A stretch of 64,000 nt of DNA from Phocoena phocoena (lineage: Eukaryota > Chordata > Mammalia > Artiodactyla > Phocoenidae): contig NC_089239.1 in the NCBI RefSeq assembly GCF_963924675.1, positions 6,747,001 to 6,811,000 on the forward strand. The letters are read 5' to 3'. Every line of letters starts with the position of its first letter. Within the stretch, counting starts at the first letter, position 1. Position numbers and translations under genes: made by a program. The notes under the pieces were generated by a model that worked only from the letters and a program-made list of their open reading frames with translations, ran no database searches and had not been told where the DNA came from. Below are positions 1-11,944 of this stretch, piece after piece.

Positions 1-170
1 TCAAATCCTAATTCGGCCCCCTGGTTATAGGGGTTTAAGCAAGACACCTAACCCCTCTGAAACACACTTTCTTTACCTAGGAGACAGGAGTCAGATACCT
101 TGCAGAGTTGTTTTGAGGATTAAATGAGATACATATAAAGTGCTTGGCCCAGAGTAGATGCTAAAAAAGC
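1..170 (+). mobile_element. MIR SINE, sense, cut by window edge
   Basis: It contains ttgaggattaaatgagatac and taaagtgcttggcccagagt, MIR core and 3' phrases. Confidence 0.7.
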
Positions 171-1732
171 GGGAGTGCTCTCTCACACCCCATGCCCCCC
201 ATGCCTCACTCCACTATAGAGCAGTAAGGGCAGTTTGATTTCCTATATGCTCGCATATTCATTGTTTGCAATTTTAGAACTTCTAAAATTCTTTCCATTT
301 GCTAAGAGCAGAATAAACAACAGCTGTTTAATTGGATACACCTTGGAAAGTGTTGTCAGCTTTTGTTTCCTTCTTCCCTTTGCTGTTCTGGGTTACTTGC
401 TTTATCATTATGGTAAATCCTACTAGAACCAAGATGGTGGACATTATTAGTTGGTCATGGAATGGAACTGGACTGTAGCTTCAGAATCCTCTTCCCAGTA
501 TTCCAGCAGCTACAGTCAATTCATCAGACTTGATACAGTAGTGAAATCCTCTCAGCCTTAGAGGTTTTTAGAAGAAATGTTTATAGGATTTTCAAAATAA
601 TATCTGGGCAGTCCATTAATCCTCTGTCTCAAGATGTGAGACTGTCAAACCTTATGACAAAGCAGAGTGGTCTTAGAGCATTTCCTAACAGATGCTTATC
701 CATATTATAACCTTGTTACACAGTGTGGGCATTTTCAGACACCTTCTAGAGAAGGCACAATAATTGTGAGCGTATAATGCGGTGACCCAACCAGGAGTGT
801 GCATCAGTGTGAGTTGGAATGTGGCCTTAAAATACTCATGCTCTAGGCCTCACCCCAGATTTACTGAATCAGAGTCATCAGTATATAGATCTTGACATGT
901 GCCTTTTGTAAAAGTAAAGATGATTCTGCTGTACATACCACTGATTAAAAACAAGTAGATACTGGCAAGAGTATAGGAAATCAGGCACCCCCTCACACTA
1001 CTGGTATGAGTATAAATTGATATAGTACAGCCTATAAAACAGTTTTGCGGTATCTATCAAAATTCAGATCTGTCCTGGAAGAATACATATATGCATAAAG
1101 ATACAGTTTCAAGGTTTCCTGTAAACCTGTTTATAATACCAAACAGTTGTGAGCAACTCAATGATTGTCAGTATGCAAATGGTTAAACATGTTAGGGTAG
1201 ATTACACCGTTGTTTACTGTGCAACCACTGAAAGAGTGGAGTATGTATGAGAGTGATCTGTACATGCTGATGTAGAAAGATATCTAGGACATACTTTAAG
1301 TTGAATAAGCAAGTCACAGAATAAACTATTTTAAACATTTTGTGTATAAATATGTAGAGAAATATTTGGAAGAGTACCCACTAAAGTATTTACAGTGGTT
1401 ATCCATGACTTAGGAGAATGGGAATGGTGGAGTGGGAGAGGATTTGGCCTTTTAATTTTTGTATTTAAAATATTTACAATAAGATTTTATTATTTTTGTA
1501 ATAACAGAACCACTGGATAAAATATGAATGATTTAAGGAAAGCACACATGGAACCTAATTTGTATGTGTCAGGACACTGCTTATTTTGCAATTTACAGTT
1601 TTAACTGAGACTTATAATCTCTAATTTAGGAAACAGAAAGGAATGTCAAAACTGTTTTGCATGATGGCAAAGAGGATAAAATTTTGTTACTCAAGTTATT
1701 GTGAAAGTAATTGAGTTTCAAACAGATAAGCA
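171..1732. other. Upstream NSD3 intron, left part
   Basis: No gene signal was seen. A weak MER5 scrap (795-905) is the only repeat I can name. The short open frame at 235-426 has no recognisable product. Confidence 0.5.
795..905. mobile_element. MER5-type hAT relic (weak)
   Basis: The phrases ctaggcctcaccccagattt and actgaatcagagtcatcag resemble the middle of MER5A. The terminal repeats are not clear. Confidence 0.4.
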
Positions 1733-1942
1733 ATTTTTTTTTTTTTTTTTGTGGTACGCGGGCCTCTCACTGTCGTGGCCTCTCCCGTTGCGGAGCACAG
1801 GCTCCGGACACGCAGGCTCAGCGGCCATGGCTCACGGGCCCAGCCGCTCCGCGGCATGTGGGATCCTCCCAGATCGGGGCACGAACCCGTGTCCCCTGCA
1901 TCGGCAGGCGGACTCTCAACCACTGCGCCACCAGGGAAGCCC
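1733..1942 (-). mobile_element. CHR-type tRNA-derived SINE, short cetacean subtype
   Basis: Poly(T) comes first, then gcgggcctctcac and, at the far end, the complement of gggcttccctggtggcgcag. The 11-bp duplication acagataagca flanks it (1722-1732 and 1943-1953). It lies about 200 nt upstream of the first coding exon, in antisense. Confidence 0.92.
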
Positions 1943-2141
1943 ACAGATAAGCATTTAAGATAAAAAGTATTTGCTCTATGTCAGAATTATATTGACTACC
2001 TGTTTTAAAATTTTAGTTTGTGCAAATCTGGATATGAAAATTGGATTCAGAATATTTTACTTTAATCCTTTTGCAGTTGATTAGCCTCTAGTCTTTGAGG
2101 ATGTTAACTAACACCTTTTAATCTCTCTTTTAAAACTTTAG

Positions 2142-2860
2142 GCCCGATGAGAGAAAGGGAAAGTTAAGGATGCTGGAGCAGAACAATGGATTTCTCTTTC
2201 TCTTTCATGCAAGGGATCATGGGAAACACAATTCAGCAACCACCTCAACTCATTGACTCCGCCAACATCCGTCAGGAGGATGCCTTTGATAACAACAGTG
2301 ACATTGTTGAAGATGGTGGCCAGACACCATACGAAGCTACCTTGCAGCAAGGCTTTCAGTACCCACCTACAACAGAAGATCTTCCTCCACTCACGAATGG
2401 CTACCCATCATCAATCAGCATGTACGAAACTCAAACCAAATACCAGTCCTATAACCAGTATCCCAATGGGTCGGCCAATGGCTTTGGTGCAGTTAGAAAC
2501 TTTAGCCCCACTGACTATTACCATTCAGAAATTCCAAACACAAGACCACATGAAATTCTGGAAAAACCTTCTCCTCCACAGCCACCACCTCCTCCTTCAG
2601 TACCACAGACTGTGATTCCAAAGAAGACTGGCTCACCTGAAATTAAACTAAAAATAACCAAAACTATCCAGAATGGCAGGGAATTGTTTGAGTCTTCCCT
2701 TTGTGGAGACCTTTTAAATGAAGTACAGGCAAGTGAGCACACAAAGTCAAAGCATGAAAGCAGAAAAGAAAAGAGGAAAAAAAGCAACAAGCACGATTCA
2801 TCTAGATCTGAAGAGCGCAAGTCACACAAAATCCCCAGATTAGAACCAGAGGAACAAAAT
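2142..2860 (+). CDS. NSD3: NSD3 coding exon 1 (5'UTR 2142-2185, start codon 2186, residues 1-225)
   Basis: The acceptor ends ...aaaactttag and the donor is AAT|gtaagt, phase 0. The ATG at 2186 opens MDFSFSFMQG, the known NSD3 N-terminus, and 44 nt of 5'UTR precede it in the same exon. The peptide EIKLKITKTIQN (residues 152-163, nt 2639-2674) is the segment known to bind the extraterminal (ET) domain of BRD4 and BRD3, which recruits NSD3 to acetylated chromatin. A proline run lies near residues 130-138, and a Lys/Arg-rich stretch near residues 185-215 is probably a nuclear localisation signal. The exon is near-identical to human as remembered. Confidence 0.97.
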
Positions 2861-2974
2861 GTAAGTTGAAACATCTTTTTGAAAAAATTTGTAATATTTC
2901 ACATTTACTGGAAGTCCAAGAGACCTTTTTCAGTTTTTATCTCTCCAAATATAAATATTTCTGATAACTTCTTT

Positions 2975-3045
2975 CATCTGATCCCTAGCATGGAGCTTGG
3001 GATGTTATGATAGGTGGTAAGTAAATATTTGCTGAATAAATGAAT
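2975..3045 (+). mobile_element. L2 3'-end scrap
   Basis: gtaagtaaatatttgctgaa then taaatgaatgga is the L2 terminal phrase, just downstream of the exon 1 donor. Confidence 0.5.
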
Positions 3046-3180
3046 GGACATCATCTGAGTAAAGAAATATTTTAGAAACATGTGACACTAAAAATCTTGC
3101 CTCCTATGTTTCTTTAATAGCCTCACTTAATTTTGCTCGTAATAAACTGGTTTCTGCGAAATTGATTTATTTTTAGTGAG

Positions 3181-3655
3181 GAGTATGGACCTAGAGTGTG
3201 TCATACAGAGTGAAGTAAATCAGAAAGAGAAAAACAAATACCGTATGCTAGCACATATATATGGAATCTTAAAAAAAAAAAGAAAGTTATGAAGAACCTA
3301 GGGGCAGGACGGGAATAAAGATGCAGACGTAGAGAATGGACTTGAGGACATGGAGAGGGGTAAGGGTAAGCTGGGACGAAGTGAGAGAGTGGCATAGACA
3401 TATATACACTACCAAATGTAAAATAGATAGCTAGTGGGAAGCAGCCGCATAGCACAGGGAGATCAGCTTGGTTCTTTGTGACCACTTAGAGGGGTGGGAT
3501 AAGGAGGGTGGGAGGGAGATGCAAGAGGGAAGGGATGTGGGAAAATATGTATACATATAGCTGATTCACTTTGTTACACAGCAGAAACTAACACAGCACT
3601 GTAAAGCAATTATACTCCAATAAAGATGTTAAAAAAACCCAACCAACCAACCAAA
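3181..3655 (+). mobile_element. L1 3' end (3'UTR), cetartiodactyl type, truncated at the 5' side
   Basis: It ends gcaattatactccaataaag then atgtt and an A/C-rich tail, the typical L1 3' end of this mammal group. The aataaa is the element's own poly(A) signal and not that of NSD3. Confidence 0.8.
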
Positions 3656-4324
3656 AAAAAAACTCCTGGTTTCTGAAGATGAAGAGGAAGGGCAGAGAAA
3701 GATGGTTAATGATATTGGTTTTCCATTGTTCCAGACCAACTTTTGCTAGTAGAGCTTAGATTTAACCCTCATTACTAGTGTGTTTGCCACAAAATAACCT
3801 GAAGTAAATAAAGGAACTCTTTTTATAAAATCAGAGTTAGTATTCATACATATTCACTAAATCTTCAGGTAGAGGTTTTATAAAAGTCATTCTTTAATGG
3901 TAACTTAAGATGCATGCTGCTAATTTCTTTTTAACATCTCTGAGGTTTCAGTATTAATTTTCTTAATCAGAAAAGTATGTAACAAATCAATGCTAGCTTG
4001 AATGAAGAGTTTTTAGTTAGTATTCTAATACATGGTGTTACTTGAAGATGTCCCCAGACATTGATTTGGGAAGAAATGAATATCTATGAATTTTTGTGAC
4101 AGTTGTATGCTTTTCTGTCTGCTGTACCTGAATAAGTTAATTTATCATCTTCTGTTTTAAGTAATGTTTACATCTTACCAACTCGCCTTTTCCTTGGCAG
4201 CTGGGTTCCACTACTTCACACAACTCAAATGTGGTGTTTTTCTGGAGTAAAGGTCATACTGGTTCGAGGCTCTCACAAGTCTCAGTGTGATATTTCAGTA
4301 TGTTTTTCTCATTTTTCTCTAGTT

Positions 4325-4560
4325 TTCTTATTTATTCATTTAACAAATATCAACTGAGTACCTAATGTGTGCTAGACGCTCTTCTAAGGATTGAAAGTCG
4401 GGCAGTGAATGAAAAGTAAAGATGCCTACTTTCAGGGTGCTAATATTCTACTAAGAAGAGGCAGAAAATACACACATACGTATGTAAATGAGTCTAAGTT
4501 TAGATAGTGGTAGGTGCTATGAAGAAAATAAAACTGGGTGATGAGATAAAGAGTAATTGC
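4325..4560. mobile_element. Ancient interspersed repeat (MIR/L2 class, uncertain)
   Basis: tttattcatttaacaaatat then caactgagtacctaatgtgtgct is a very common mammalian repeat phrase. The family was not resolved. Confidence 0.4.
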
Positions 4561-5983
4561 GGACACTAGTAGTTCTTCCATCTTAGTTCTGCAGCTGTAA
4601 AATGAAGGCTTTGAAACTAAGTGGTTTCTGGAATGCCTTTGAATTTCTTATGTCATTTATTAAATGCCCCCCACAGAACTTAGCTCACATAGTATCTTAC
4701 ACTGTTTATTAAATGAATGAATCAGTGGAAGGAGAGAAGTTAACTTTTTACTCTCCAGAGACTTCCCCTGTAGCAGTTCTTTCATGGACCTGCAGTGAAA
4801 AGACATGTGATGCGCTATGATCCTTAGCAATCACGAAAATGCATAAAACCTGCATTTCCTTTAGCTTAGGTCCTAAGAAGCATCTTGCTGGCCCGTCTTG
4901 CTTCTGCTCTAGAGAATCTGGCAAATAGGAGAATATCCAATTTTATTTATTAGGCTAGACTTCTTGCCTTTATTGGTAAAAATATTAAATTATATAGTTT
5001 AAAATATGTCACAAAATAGAAATAGGGCTGGAAGCAGAGGCAGGAGAAGATAGTCTGTTCATTTTTTGTATCCACTCTTTGTTTTATTGGAATCTAGGAA
5101 AAAAATTCAGTGCAGTGATGTGATATTTCTAGTAGTCACTTTTCAGTGAGATTTTAAAGCCAGTTCTGTCTTTGTTGGATGTCTGCTATGTCTGGCCGTT
5201 TATATCACTTAAACCTTCAGTTAACTGTTATATCCAGGAATTAGAATGGTTAGATGTAATTTAAGAGTTTTAGTTCATTTTCCTTTTTAGTAAATCATGT
5301 GGGGCATAATTTAATATTTCATTATTTAGGATCTTACAGTATCTTGGGGTAAAGGAATGTCACTTTGACTGAAGGTATAGATGTGTTAAGTGGCATTGAT
5401 TGCACTAAATGTTACCAAGACCATTGCCTGAAAGTTGAGCTTTGGGGGAAAATCCAGGGGTTTTTCTTTCAAAGAAATACAGTGAAAAGCTAAGCTCTGG
5501 TTAGTTGAATTTGATTAATTAAACTTTTATCACACATGGGAGGCAGTTATAAGCTTAAGAGATGGTGCCATAAAAGTGATGCTCCATTCTGACAGTAGAG
5601 CTTTGGGCTGGAGCCCCCAAAGGCCCTGCTTGTTGTTAGTGCCGTGTCTCTGCTAAGCCATGCGGACAAGGGATGTGCCCAAATCAACCTGTTTTTTGTA
5701 GCTGTGTATGTGTTTAATGGGGTTTTCTTAACCTGAACAACATCCCTTTTGCTTTCTTCAGGACAGTTGTTCTTAAGTGCTTTAATTTTTGATGCTCTTG
5801 TGCCTCCTGGTTGTCACTGGGGGTCCAACGCCCTTGGTGTTCAGCATTGTAGCAGGCGTAGAAGGGAAAGAAGCCCACGTAAGAGTTTGCCCACACCACG
5901 AGACAGCTCCCCTCCCCCAGATGCTTGAGGGAAGCATAGTGAGAACTGTGTGCCTGGGATGACTGTCCTCAAGCTGGGTTTGC

Positions 5984-6032
5984 AGATATATAGATAGATA
6001 CAGCTATAGCTATAGATATATGGATATAGATG
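5984..6032. repeat. ATAG-type microsatellite
   Basis: atatatagatagatacagct then atagctatagatatatgg, an imperfect tetranucleotide repeat. Confidence 0.7.
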
Positions 6033-6848
6033 TAGACTTCTTCATTAAAACTCGCGCATAGGTTCTTTTCTGAGACAAACAAAGCAAACAGAATCTCATC
6101 TAAAAGAATACACTTCAAGATTTCACTTCTTTTTTCTTTCCTTTTTTCTTCATATTTGATCTACAAGTATTTCCTCCCAATTCTGAGCTGTTTGGCCTTC
6201 TAAAGAGTGGCTGTTCTTTGGAACAACCTAAGTATATCTTCTCAACAATGAAAATGTGTCCAAACATCCAGGCAGCAGGAGACCTGAGATCACTACTGAA
6301 ATTGTGTATTTTGTAAAGCTGCTTTAAGCTGTTTTCTCTCCCACCAAATTAGAAACATGTGGAAATGTTTCTGCATTTCTTCCTCCTTGGCAGGTGTAAT
6401 GCCTCAGGCATGTGAGTGTAGGCCCTATTCAAACATTGGTCTTCTACTAGCACTTTGGTGGGCTTATCCACTAAGGCCAGTCTCATTAACTCTTAGCTTG
6501 CCATTTTCACTTATAAAAAGCCAGATGGCTGGTTTGGTCCCATTAGCAGTAAGTTAGAGGTTATATTTGGTTCTCCAGCCTCAGAGTGTTAGGTCTTAGA
6601 ATTCTTAGAAACTGTTCATATGCATTGTGAACTTACAGTTATTCAGAAAGTAAAAGAAAAATGCACGAACAATTTACGGACTTCACATTTTTCTTTCTGC
6701 CTTAAAAGATGACATAAGTTTTTGGTTCTTTTAGAGAATATGATTTTACTTAATGTTTTGAAAACTATTAAGGATTTTGAATTCTGCCAGATTTGATGAG
6801 TATTATTCATCCTGATAAATCTCTTGGGTTTTAATTTTAAAAAGACCA

Positions 6849-6979
6849 ATTTTTTTTTTTTTTTCTTTGTCTACACCACACGACTTGTGGGATCTTAGTT
6901 CCCTGACCAGGGACTGAACCTGGGCCCTCAGCAGTGAAAGCACCGAGTCCTAACCACTGGACTGCCAGGCAATTCCCCC
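6849..6979 (-). mobile_element. Short older CHR/cetartiodactyl tRNA SINE
   Basis: Poly(T), then the complement of gggaattgcctggcagtccagtggttaggac. The tRNA-like part has lost the later CHR body. It is followed directly by the long CHR copy at 6985. Confidence 0.8.
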
Positions 6980-6984
6980 TAATT

Positions 6985-7317
6985 TTTTTTGTTTTTTACG
7001 TTATTTTTGGTTGCTTTGGGTCTTCCTTGCTGCACTCGGGCTTTCTCTAGGTGCGGCGAATGGGGGGGGCTACTCTTTGTTCAGGTGCGCGGGCTTCTCA
7101 TTGCAGTGGCTTCTCTTGTTGTGGTGCGTGGGCTTCAGTAGTTGTAGCATGCAGGCTCAGTAATTGTGGCTTCCGGGCTCTTGAGCACTGGCTCAGTAGT
7201 TGTGGCGCACGGGCTTAGTTGCTCCACGGCATGTGGGATCTTCCCGGACCAGGGCTCGAACCCATGTCCCCTGCATTGGCAGGCAGATTCTTAACCACTG
7301 TGCCACCAGGGAAGCCC
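6985..7317 (-). mobile_element. CHR SINE, long subtype, left arm of an inverted pair
   Basis: It reads ttggttgctttgggtcttcc and so on to caccagggaagccc, the complement of the long CHR consensus. It faces the + copy at 7341 across a spacer of about 23 nt, head to head. Confidence 0.88.
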
Positions 7318-7340
7318 TCATTTAAAATTAAGATAACTTG

Positions 7341-7676
7341 GGCTTCCCTGGTGGTGCAGGGGTTGAGAATCCGCCTGCCAATGTAAGGGGCACGGGTTCG
7401 AGCCCTGGTCTGGGAAGATCCCACATGCCGTGGAGCAACTAAGCCTGTGCATCCCAACTACTGAGCCTGCGCTCTAGAGCCTGCGTGCCACAACTACTGA
7501 AGCCCGCGTGCCTAGAGCCCGTGCTCGGCAACAAGAGAAGCCACCGCAATGAGAAGCCCGCGCACCGCAATGAAGAATAGCCCCGGCTCGCCACAACTAG
7601 AGAAAGCCCGCGTGCAGCAATGAAGACCCAATGCAGCCAAAAATAAATAAATAAAATAAATAAATTTATTAAAAAA
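7341..7676 (+). mobile_element. CHR SINE, long subtype, right arm of an inverted pair
   Basis: It starts gggcttccctggtggtgcag, has a full-length body and ends with an A-rich (aaat)n tail. The likely duplication is aattaagataac on the left against aattaagatgac on the right, one mismatch. Confidence 0.88.
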
Positions 7677-7806
7677 AAAATTAAGATGACTCGAACACTA
7701 TGGGGAGCTCACTCACTGTCACCTTTTCTCTGATGCTTTCTCTTTCTGAAGCAGCACTACTAGTACCAAAAAAGGTGTCTTCAGTCCCTATTTGATTTTA
7801 ATCTCT

Positions 7807-8015
7807 CTTTTTTTTTTTTTTTTTGCGGTACGTGGGCCTCTCACTGCTGCGGCCTCTCCCGTTGCGGAGCACAGGCTCTGGACGCGCAGGCTCAGCGGCC
7901 ATGGCTCACGGGCCCAGCACTCCGCGGCATGTGGGATCTTCCCGGACCGGGGCACGAACCCGTGTCCCCTGTATCGGCAGGCGGACTCTCAACCACTGCG
8001 CCACCAGGGAAGCCC
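7807..8015 (-). mobile_element. CHR SINE, short cetacean subtype
   Basis: Poly(T) and a complete antisense body. The perfect 14-bp duplication tgattttaatctct is at 7793-7806 and 8016-8029, which suggests a fairly recent insertion. Confidence 0.93.
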
Positions 8016-8895
8016 TGATTTTAATCTCTTTTAAGCTTATCCTTTGAACAACTGAAGGAAAATGGATTTTATACCCAGCAGTATTTTATCTGTTGGCAAT
8101 TTCTGACTCCTTATTTTTCTTGACTCCTAAGCATTTGGCTTCCCTTGACCATTTCATCTTAAAAACTCCCCTTCCTAATTGGTATTTGTGATACTATGTT
8201 CTCTCTCTTTACCTTTCTTTTGAGCTCAAGTCATAGGTCTCTAAATGCCTAGTAAGTATGACTGTTTTGTTCACGCATTAGCACATTTTACCATGTATAT
8301 TCCCTTTCTGTCACTGCAGCATCCTTCTTTGACTTTTTTTTCTTCTTTTATTTTTATAGTCTTGAAAGCTTAGAATAAATCTTCTTGGGCCTCTTTTTCT
8401 CCCTTGCCATTTCTTGCCTTTTAAAATGACTGTGTAAAAAAATCTCAGTTCTTTGAAAGTGATTTTAACAGTGTTTCAAGCCACCCTGGAGGAAATGTGA
8501 ACAATATGGAACAAACAAAAAAATCAAAAAGAGGTAAGACATTTGAATAATAAAAAGGTTTTGGAGGAAATCCTGTCTTTAATCCAGAAAGGGAAAAATG
8601 TTACTGAGCTTCAGACGAGTTCTTAACAACAGTAGGGTTCTGTCGTTTGGCAAAGATGAGTCACTCCGTATCTATCTGCCCTCAGAGTTACAGAGATCCC
8701 TAACACCCCAGCATCAGAAGACTGAATGTGCCCAGGAGGAGGACTCGCTTTCTTGGCTCCATAGGTACTTCCCCAGGTGGTCCTGTCCTCCTGCTGTAGC
8801 TTGAGAATGAGAAGCTGAGGTGAAGGTTTAAGCTACGTTTGTGGACTGAAATGACGCTGCCAGACGGGCCTACGCAAACGTGGACCGTATTTTTA

Positions 8896-9079
8896 TTTTT
8901 TGGCGGTACGCAGGCCTCTCACTGCTGTGGCCTCTCCCATGGCTGAGCACAGGCTCAGTGGCCACGGCTCACGGGCCCAGCTGCTCCGCGGCATGTGGGA
9001 TCTTCCCGGACCGGGGCACGAACCCGCGTCCCCTGCATCAGCAGGCGGACTCTCAACCACTGCGCCACCAGGGAAGCCC
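8896..9079 (-). mobile_element. CHR SINE, short cetacean subtype, slightly shortened
   Basis: The antisense body has an internal deletion near cggacgcgcag. The perfect 15-bp duplication tggaccgtattttta is at 8881-8895 and 9080-9094. The tail is short. Confidence 0.92.
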
Positions 9080-9269
9080 TGGACCGTATTTTTAAACTGT
9101 CTCATTACACCAGAGATAAGGACAAAAATTCCCATTTGAACATAGATTTTTCTTTCCTTGCTCAGTGAGCGTGTCCTGTTGGATTAGCTAGTCATGGTGC
9201 CACCACAGACGCATCTGACAGAGCTAATTTAGTGCCCACCAACAGCTGCCACTACTTCTTTCACTTGGG

Positions 9270-9902
9270 CTATTTCCAATATTTTCAGTAGCCTCCTAAT
9301 TAGACATTCTGCTTCCCCTCTTGCTCCCTTCCAAAATATTCTCCATGTAACAGCTAACGTGATCCTTTTAAAACAGAAATTGGCCGTGTATTACTTCTTT
9401 ACCTAATCCTCTTCAGAGGCTTTCGGTGCACTTAGGATAAAACACTTAAATGTGGCTTACAAGGCCCTGGTGATATAGCCTCCTCTCCACTCCCATCTTG
9501 TAACCTCCCTCTTCCTTGGGGCAGTTAAGTCCGTTGTAATGGCTTTTTTGAAGTTTCTACCTTTGTTTAACCTCAGGGACTTCACACATGCCACTCCTCT
9601 CTGGAGTGGTCTTTCCCCCACTTTTTACTAGATTAACTCCTCCTCTTTTGATTCAGATTATACTTTCTCAGAGAGGCCTTTCCTGACCTTCATATCGTAG
9701 CTACATACAGACACACCATTATTTCTCTTTTTACATTTACATTGTATGAGTGTATGTTTGTGTTTGTTTAATGTCTGTCTCTTCTACCCAACTGTGAGCT
9801 CTTTGAGGTCAGGGATCCTATCTGTCTGTTACAACATTGTATACCCAACTTCTAGAACAGTGCCTGGAAAGTCGTAGGCACTGCTGAATGAATGAATGAT
9901 AC
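9270..9902 (+). mobile_element. L2 LINE 3' part, sense
   Basis: cagagaggcctttcctgacc, ctgtgagctctttgaggtca and agaacagtgcctggaaagtc, then a tgaatgaatga end, are the familiar L2 3' sequence. Confidence 0.8.
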
Positions 9903-11343
9903 TTGGGGTTTGGCATATGAGTCTGACTTATCATTTCCTCATCGTTTTTACAGTTTCTTTTATTTAATAAAACTTTTTATAGCAGAGTCTTAAACTGCTT
10001 GAATTAATTGAATGAGAATTTTAAGTAACTTCTAGAATTAGCAATACTTTTTAAGTGGAATTAGAGCTAAGTTAATGGATATATTTCTCTTTTTTTAAGC
10101 CATCTAAACTAAATTCTGTTCTTTGACAAGAAAAGTTTTTAAACCTTTTAAATTACAAAAGTAATTTGCTTTTTACAGAAAACACAAGTAATATACAAGT
10201 ATAGATCTTCCCTCACCGCTTCCCTAATCTTGTTCCTCAAAGATAACTACTCTTATCAATTTATTGTACAATGTATCACATATTTTTCAAGGTGTATACA
10301 GGCTATTTTAAAATAAAAAGTAGGAAAAAAAAGTAGGAAGATTTTGATAGATGTGGATTAGTGACATGAAATAATGTTGTAGTTACCATCCCTCTGCTTA
10401 GATTTTCTCACTTTGTGTGTTTCTGTAGGATAGGTTCCTAAAATATAATTGTTAAATTGAAGAGTGTACATATTTTGAATTTTGATAGATACTTCCAAAT
10501 TGCCTCCTCAAAGGATTGTAGAAATCAATTTTTAAATAACGTATTTGTGGGGTTTATGATTAGAAAAGTAATGTGATGTTTATTATAAGCAATTTGACAA
10601 ATATAGAAAAGCACATCCAAGAAAATCACTTATTCCATCACCTGGTGGTATCCTTCTCGTCTTTTTCTTCTGTACACATAAGAAATTATTTTTCCAAGAT
10701 TGGAATCACACTATACAAACTGCTTTTCAATTTGCTGTTTTCAAATAACATTATATTGTTATTTTTCCGTGTCATTTAAAAATTTATATTATTCCACTAT
10801 CTAGTTGTAGTACAATTTATTTAACGAATTCTGTATTTTTGGACATCTAGACTAATGTCTAATTCTAATATTTGCTCTTAAAAATAGCACTGGTGTGCTT
10901 ATCTTTGTGTGTATCTATCAGTATGTGTATATATCAGTGCTTTTTCAGTATACACTTTTAGAAGTAGATCTGCAGGGTCAGAGTCTGAAAATTTAAAGCT
11001 TTTCATACATATCGCCAAATGACTCTCTGGAAGAATTCCAAGTTACATCTTACTAGCAATCTCAGAGTGCCCATTTTTCTGCACTCTGATAGGTTAAAAA
11101 AAAAATGAAAATCAACAAGTTAAGTTTTAAAAGTGATAAAGTAAGCAATGGGAGCTATAGCTGTGGTGTAGAATGGACAATGGATGTTAAGACACAGCAT
11201 CACATACTATGTAAGTTGTATTTTTCCTCCTTACATTATTCAGCTAATAAATGTCCTTTATTCCCTTTGCTGTTTAGTTTTCTTTGACTCTCTGTGTGTG
11301 TCACTGTTCTTTGGTTTGCTGCCATTTTATTCTTTTCACATAG

Positions 11344-11415
11344 AGACCAAATGAGAGGGTTGACACTGTATCAGAAAAACCAAGAGAAGATCCAGTACTG
11401 AAAGAGGAGCTCCCG
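11344..11415 (+). CDS. NSD3: NSD3 coding exon 2 (residues 226-249)
   Basis: The acceptor is ttttcacatag and the donor CCG|gtgagt; both ends are phase 0, with 24 codons starting RPNERVDTVSEKP. The segment is the acidic/basic linker between the ET-binding region and PWWP1, with no folded domain. The upstream intron is about 8.5 kb and the downstream intron only 366 nt. At 72 nt it could be skipped without breaking the frame. Confidence 0.94.
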
Positions 11416-11781
11416 GTGAGTGGCTTTAGTGAACACTGTCTAACCAAACATGGTGTGAGAAGGTGGAAGCAGAGTGATTAAATTAGAACACACATAGCAT
11501 GTATTATTACTTCAGAAGTTGTACTGAAATAAATCTTGGAGCTGGTTTAAAAGGTAGATATTTTTAGCGAATTATTTTCCTTTTCAAAACTATGACCACT
11601 TTTTAATAGATGTGAATTTTTGAGATGCCTTATCAATAATTAGACAACAGAAACCATCAGTCCTCTTTTCAATATTTGGGGTGGGGCCTATCTTCCTCCT
11701 CTCTTCTTCCCTTTTGCTAGATACCGATAGCAGGCATCAGAGAAAAGTATGAGTGAAGTTTTTTATGACCTTTTCCTACAG

Positions 11782-11944
11782 GTTCAGCCGATGTTACCTT
11801 CTGTTCCAACAACAGAAGTGTCTGCTGGTGTTAAGTTCCAGGTTGGCGATCTTGTTTGGTCTAAGGTGGGAACCTATCCTTGGTGGCCTTGTATGGTTTC
11901 AAGTGATCCCCAACTCGAGGTTCACACCAAAATTAACACAAGAG
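11782..11944 (+). CDS. NSD3: NSD3 coding exon 3 (residues 250-304, N-terminal part of PWWP1)
   Basis: The acceptor is cctacag and the donor G|gtaaga, phase 0 in and phase 1 out. It encodes [16 protein letters not shown], then the PWWP fold VGDLVWSK with the signature PWWP at residues 282-285. PWWP1 reads H3K36-methylated nucleosomes and is shared by the long and short isoforms. An ATG at 11749 upstream of the acceptor is only intronic read-in. Confidence 0.95.

Larger units (their letters stand above)
2861..11343 (+). other. NSD3 intron between coding exons 1 and 2
   Basis: It is 8.5 kb. It holds an L2 scrap, an L1 3' end, five CHR-type SINEs in 6849-9079 and an L2 part. 3656-6848 has only an old repeat scrap and a microsatellite. 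9903-11343 is AT-rich and looks like worn-out repeat, but I cannot name it. Confidence 0.8.

Noticed and set aside
1696..1963. Overlapping open frames on both strands (RGPLTVVASPVAEHRLR-like peptides), repeated near 7800, 8900, 24800, 26600, 42300, 43200, 53450 and 54400
   Set aside because: All lie inside CHR SINE copies and share the same translated SINE sequence. The SINE lacks stops by chance in several frames; there is no gene.
3600..3630. aataaa considered as an early NSD3 poly(A) site
   Set aside because: It belongs to the L1 3' end that is inserted here.
5714..5899. 61-codon frame (MVWANSYVGFFPFYACYNAE and on), considered as a small pseudogene
   Set aside because: No protein family recognised, no tail or target duplication seen.
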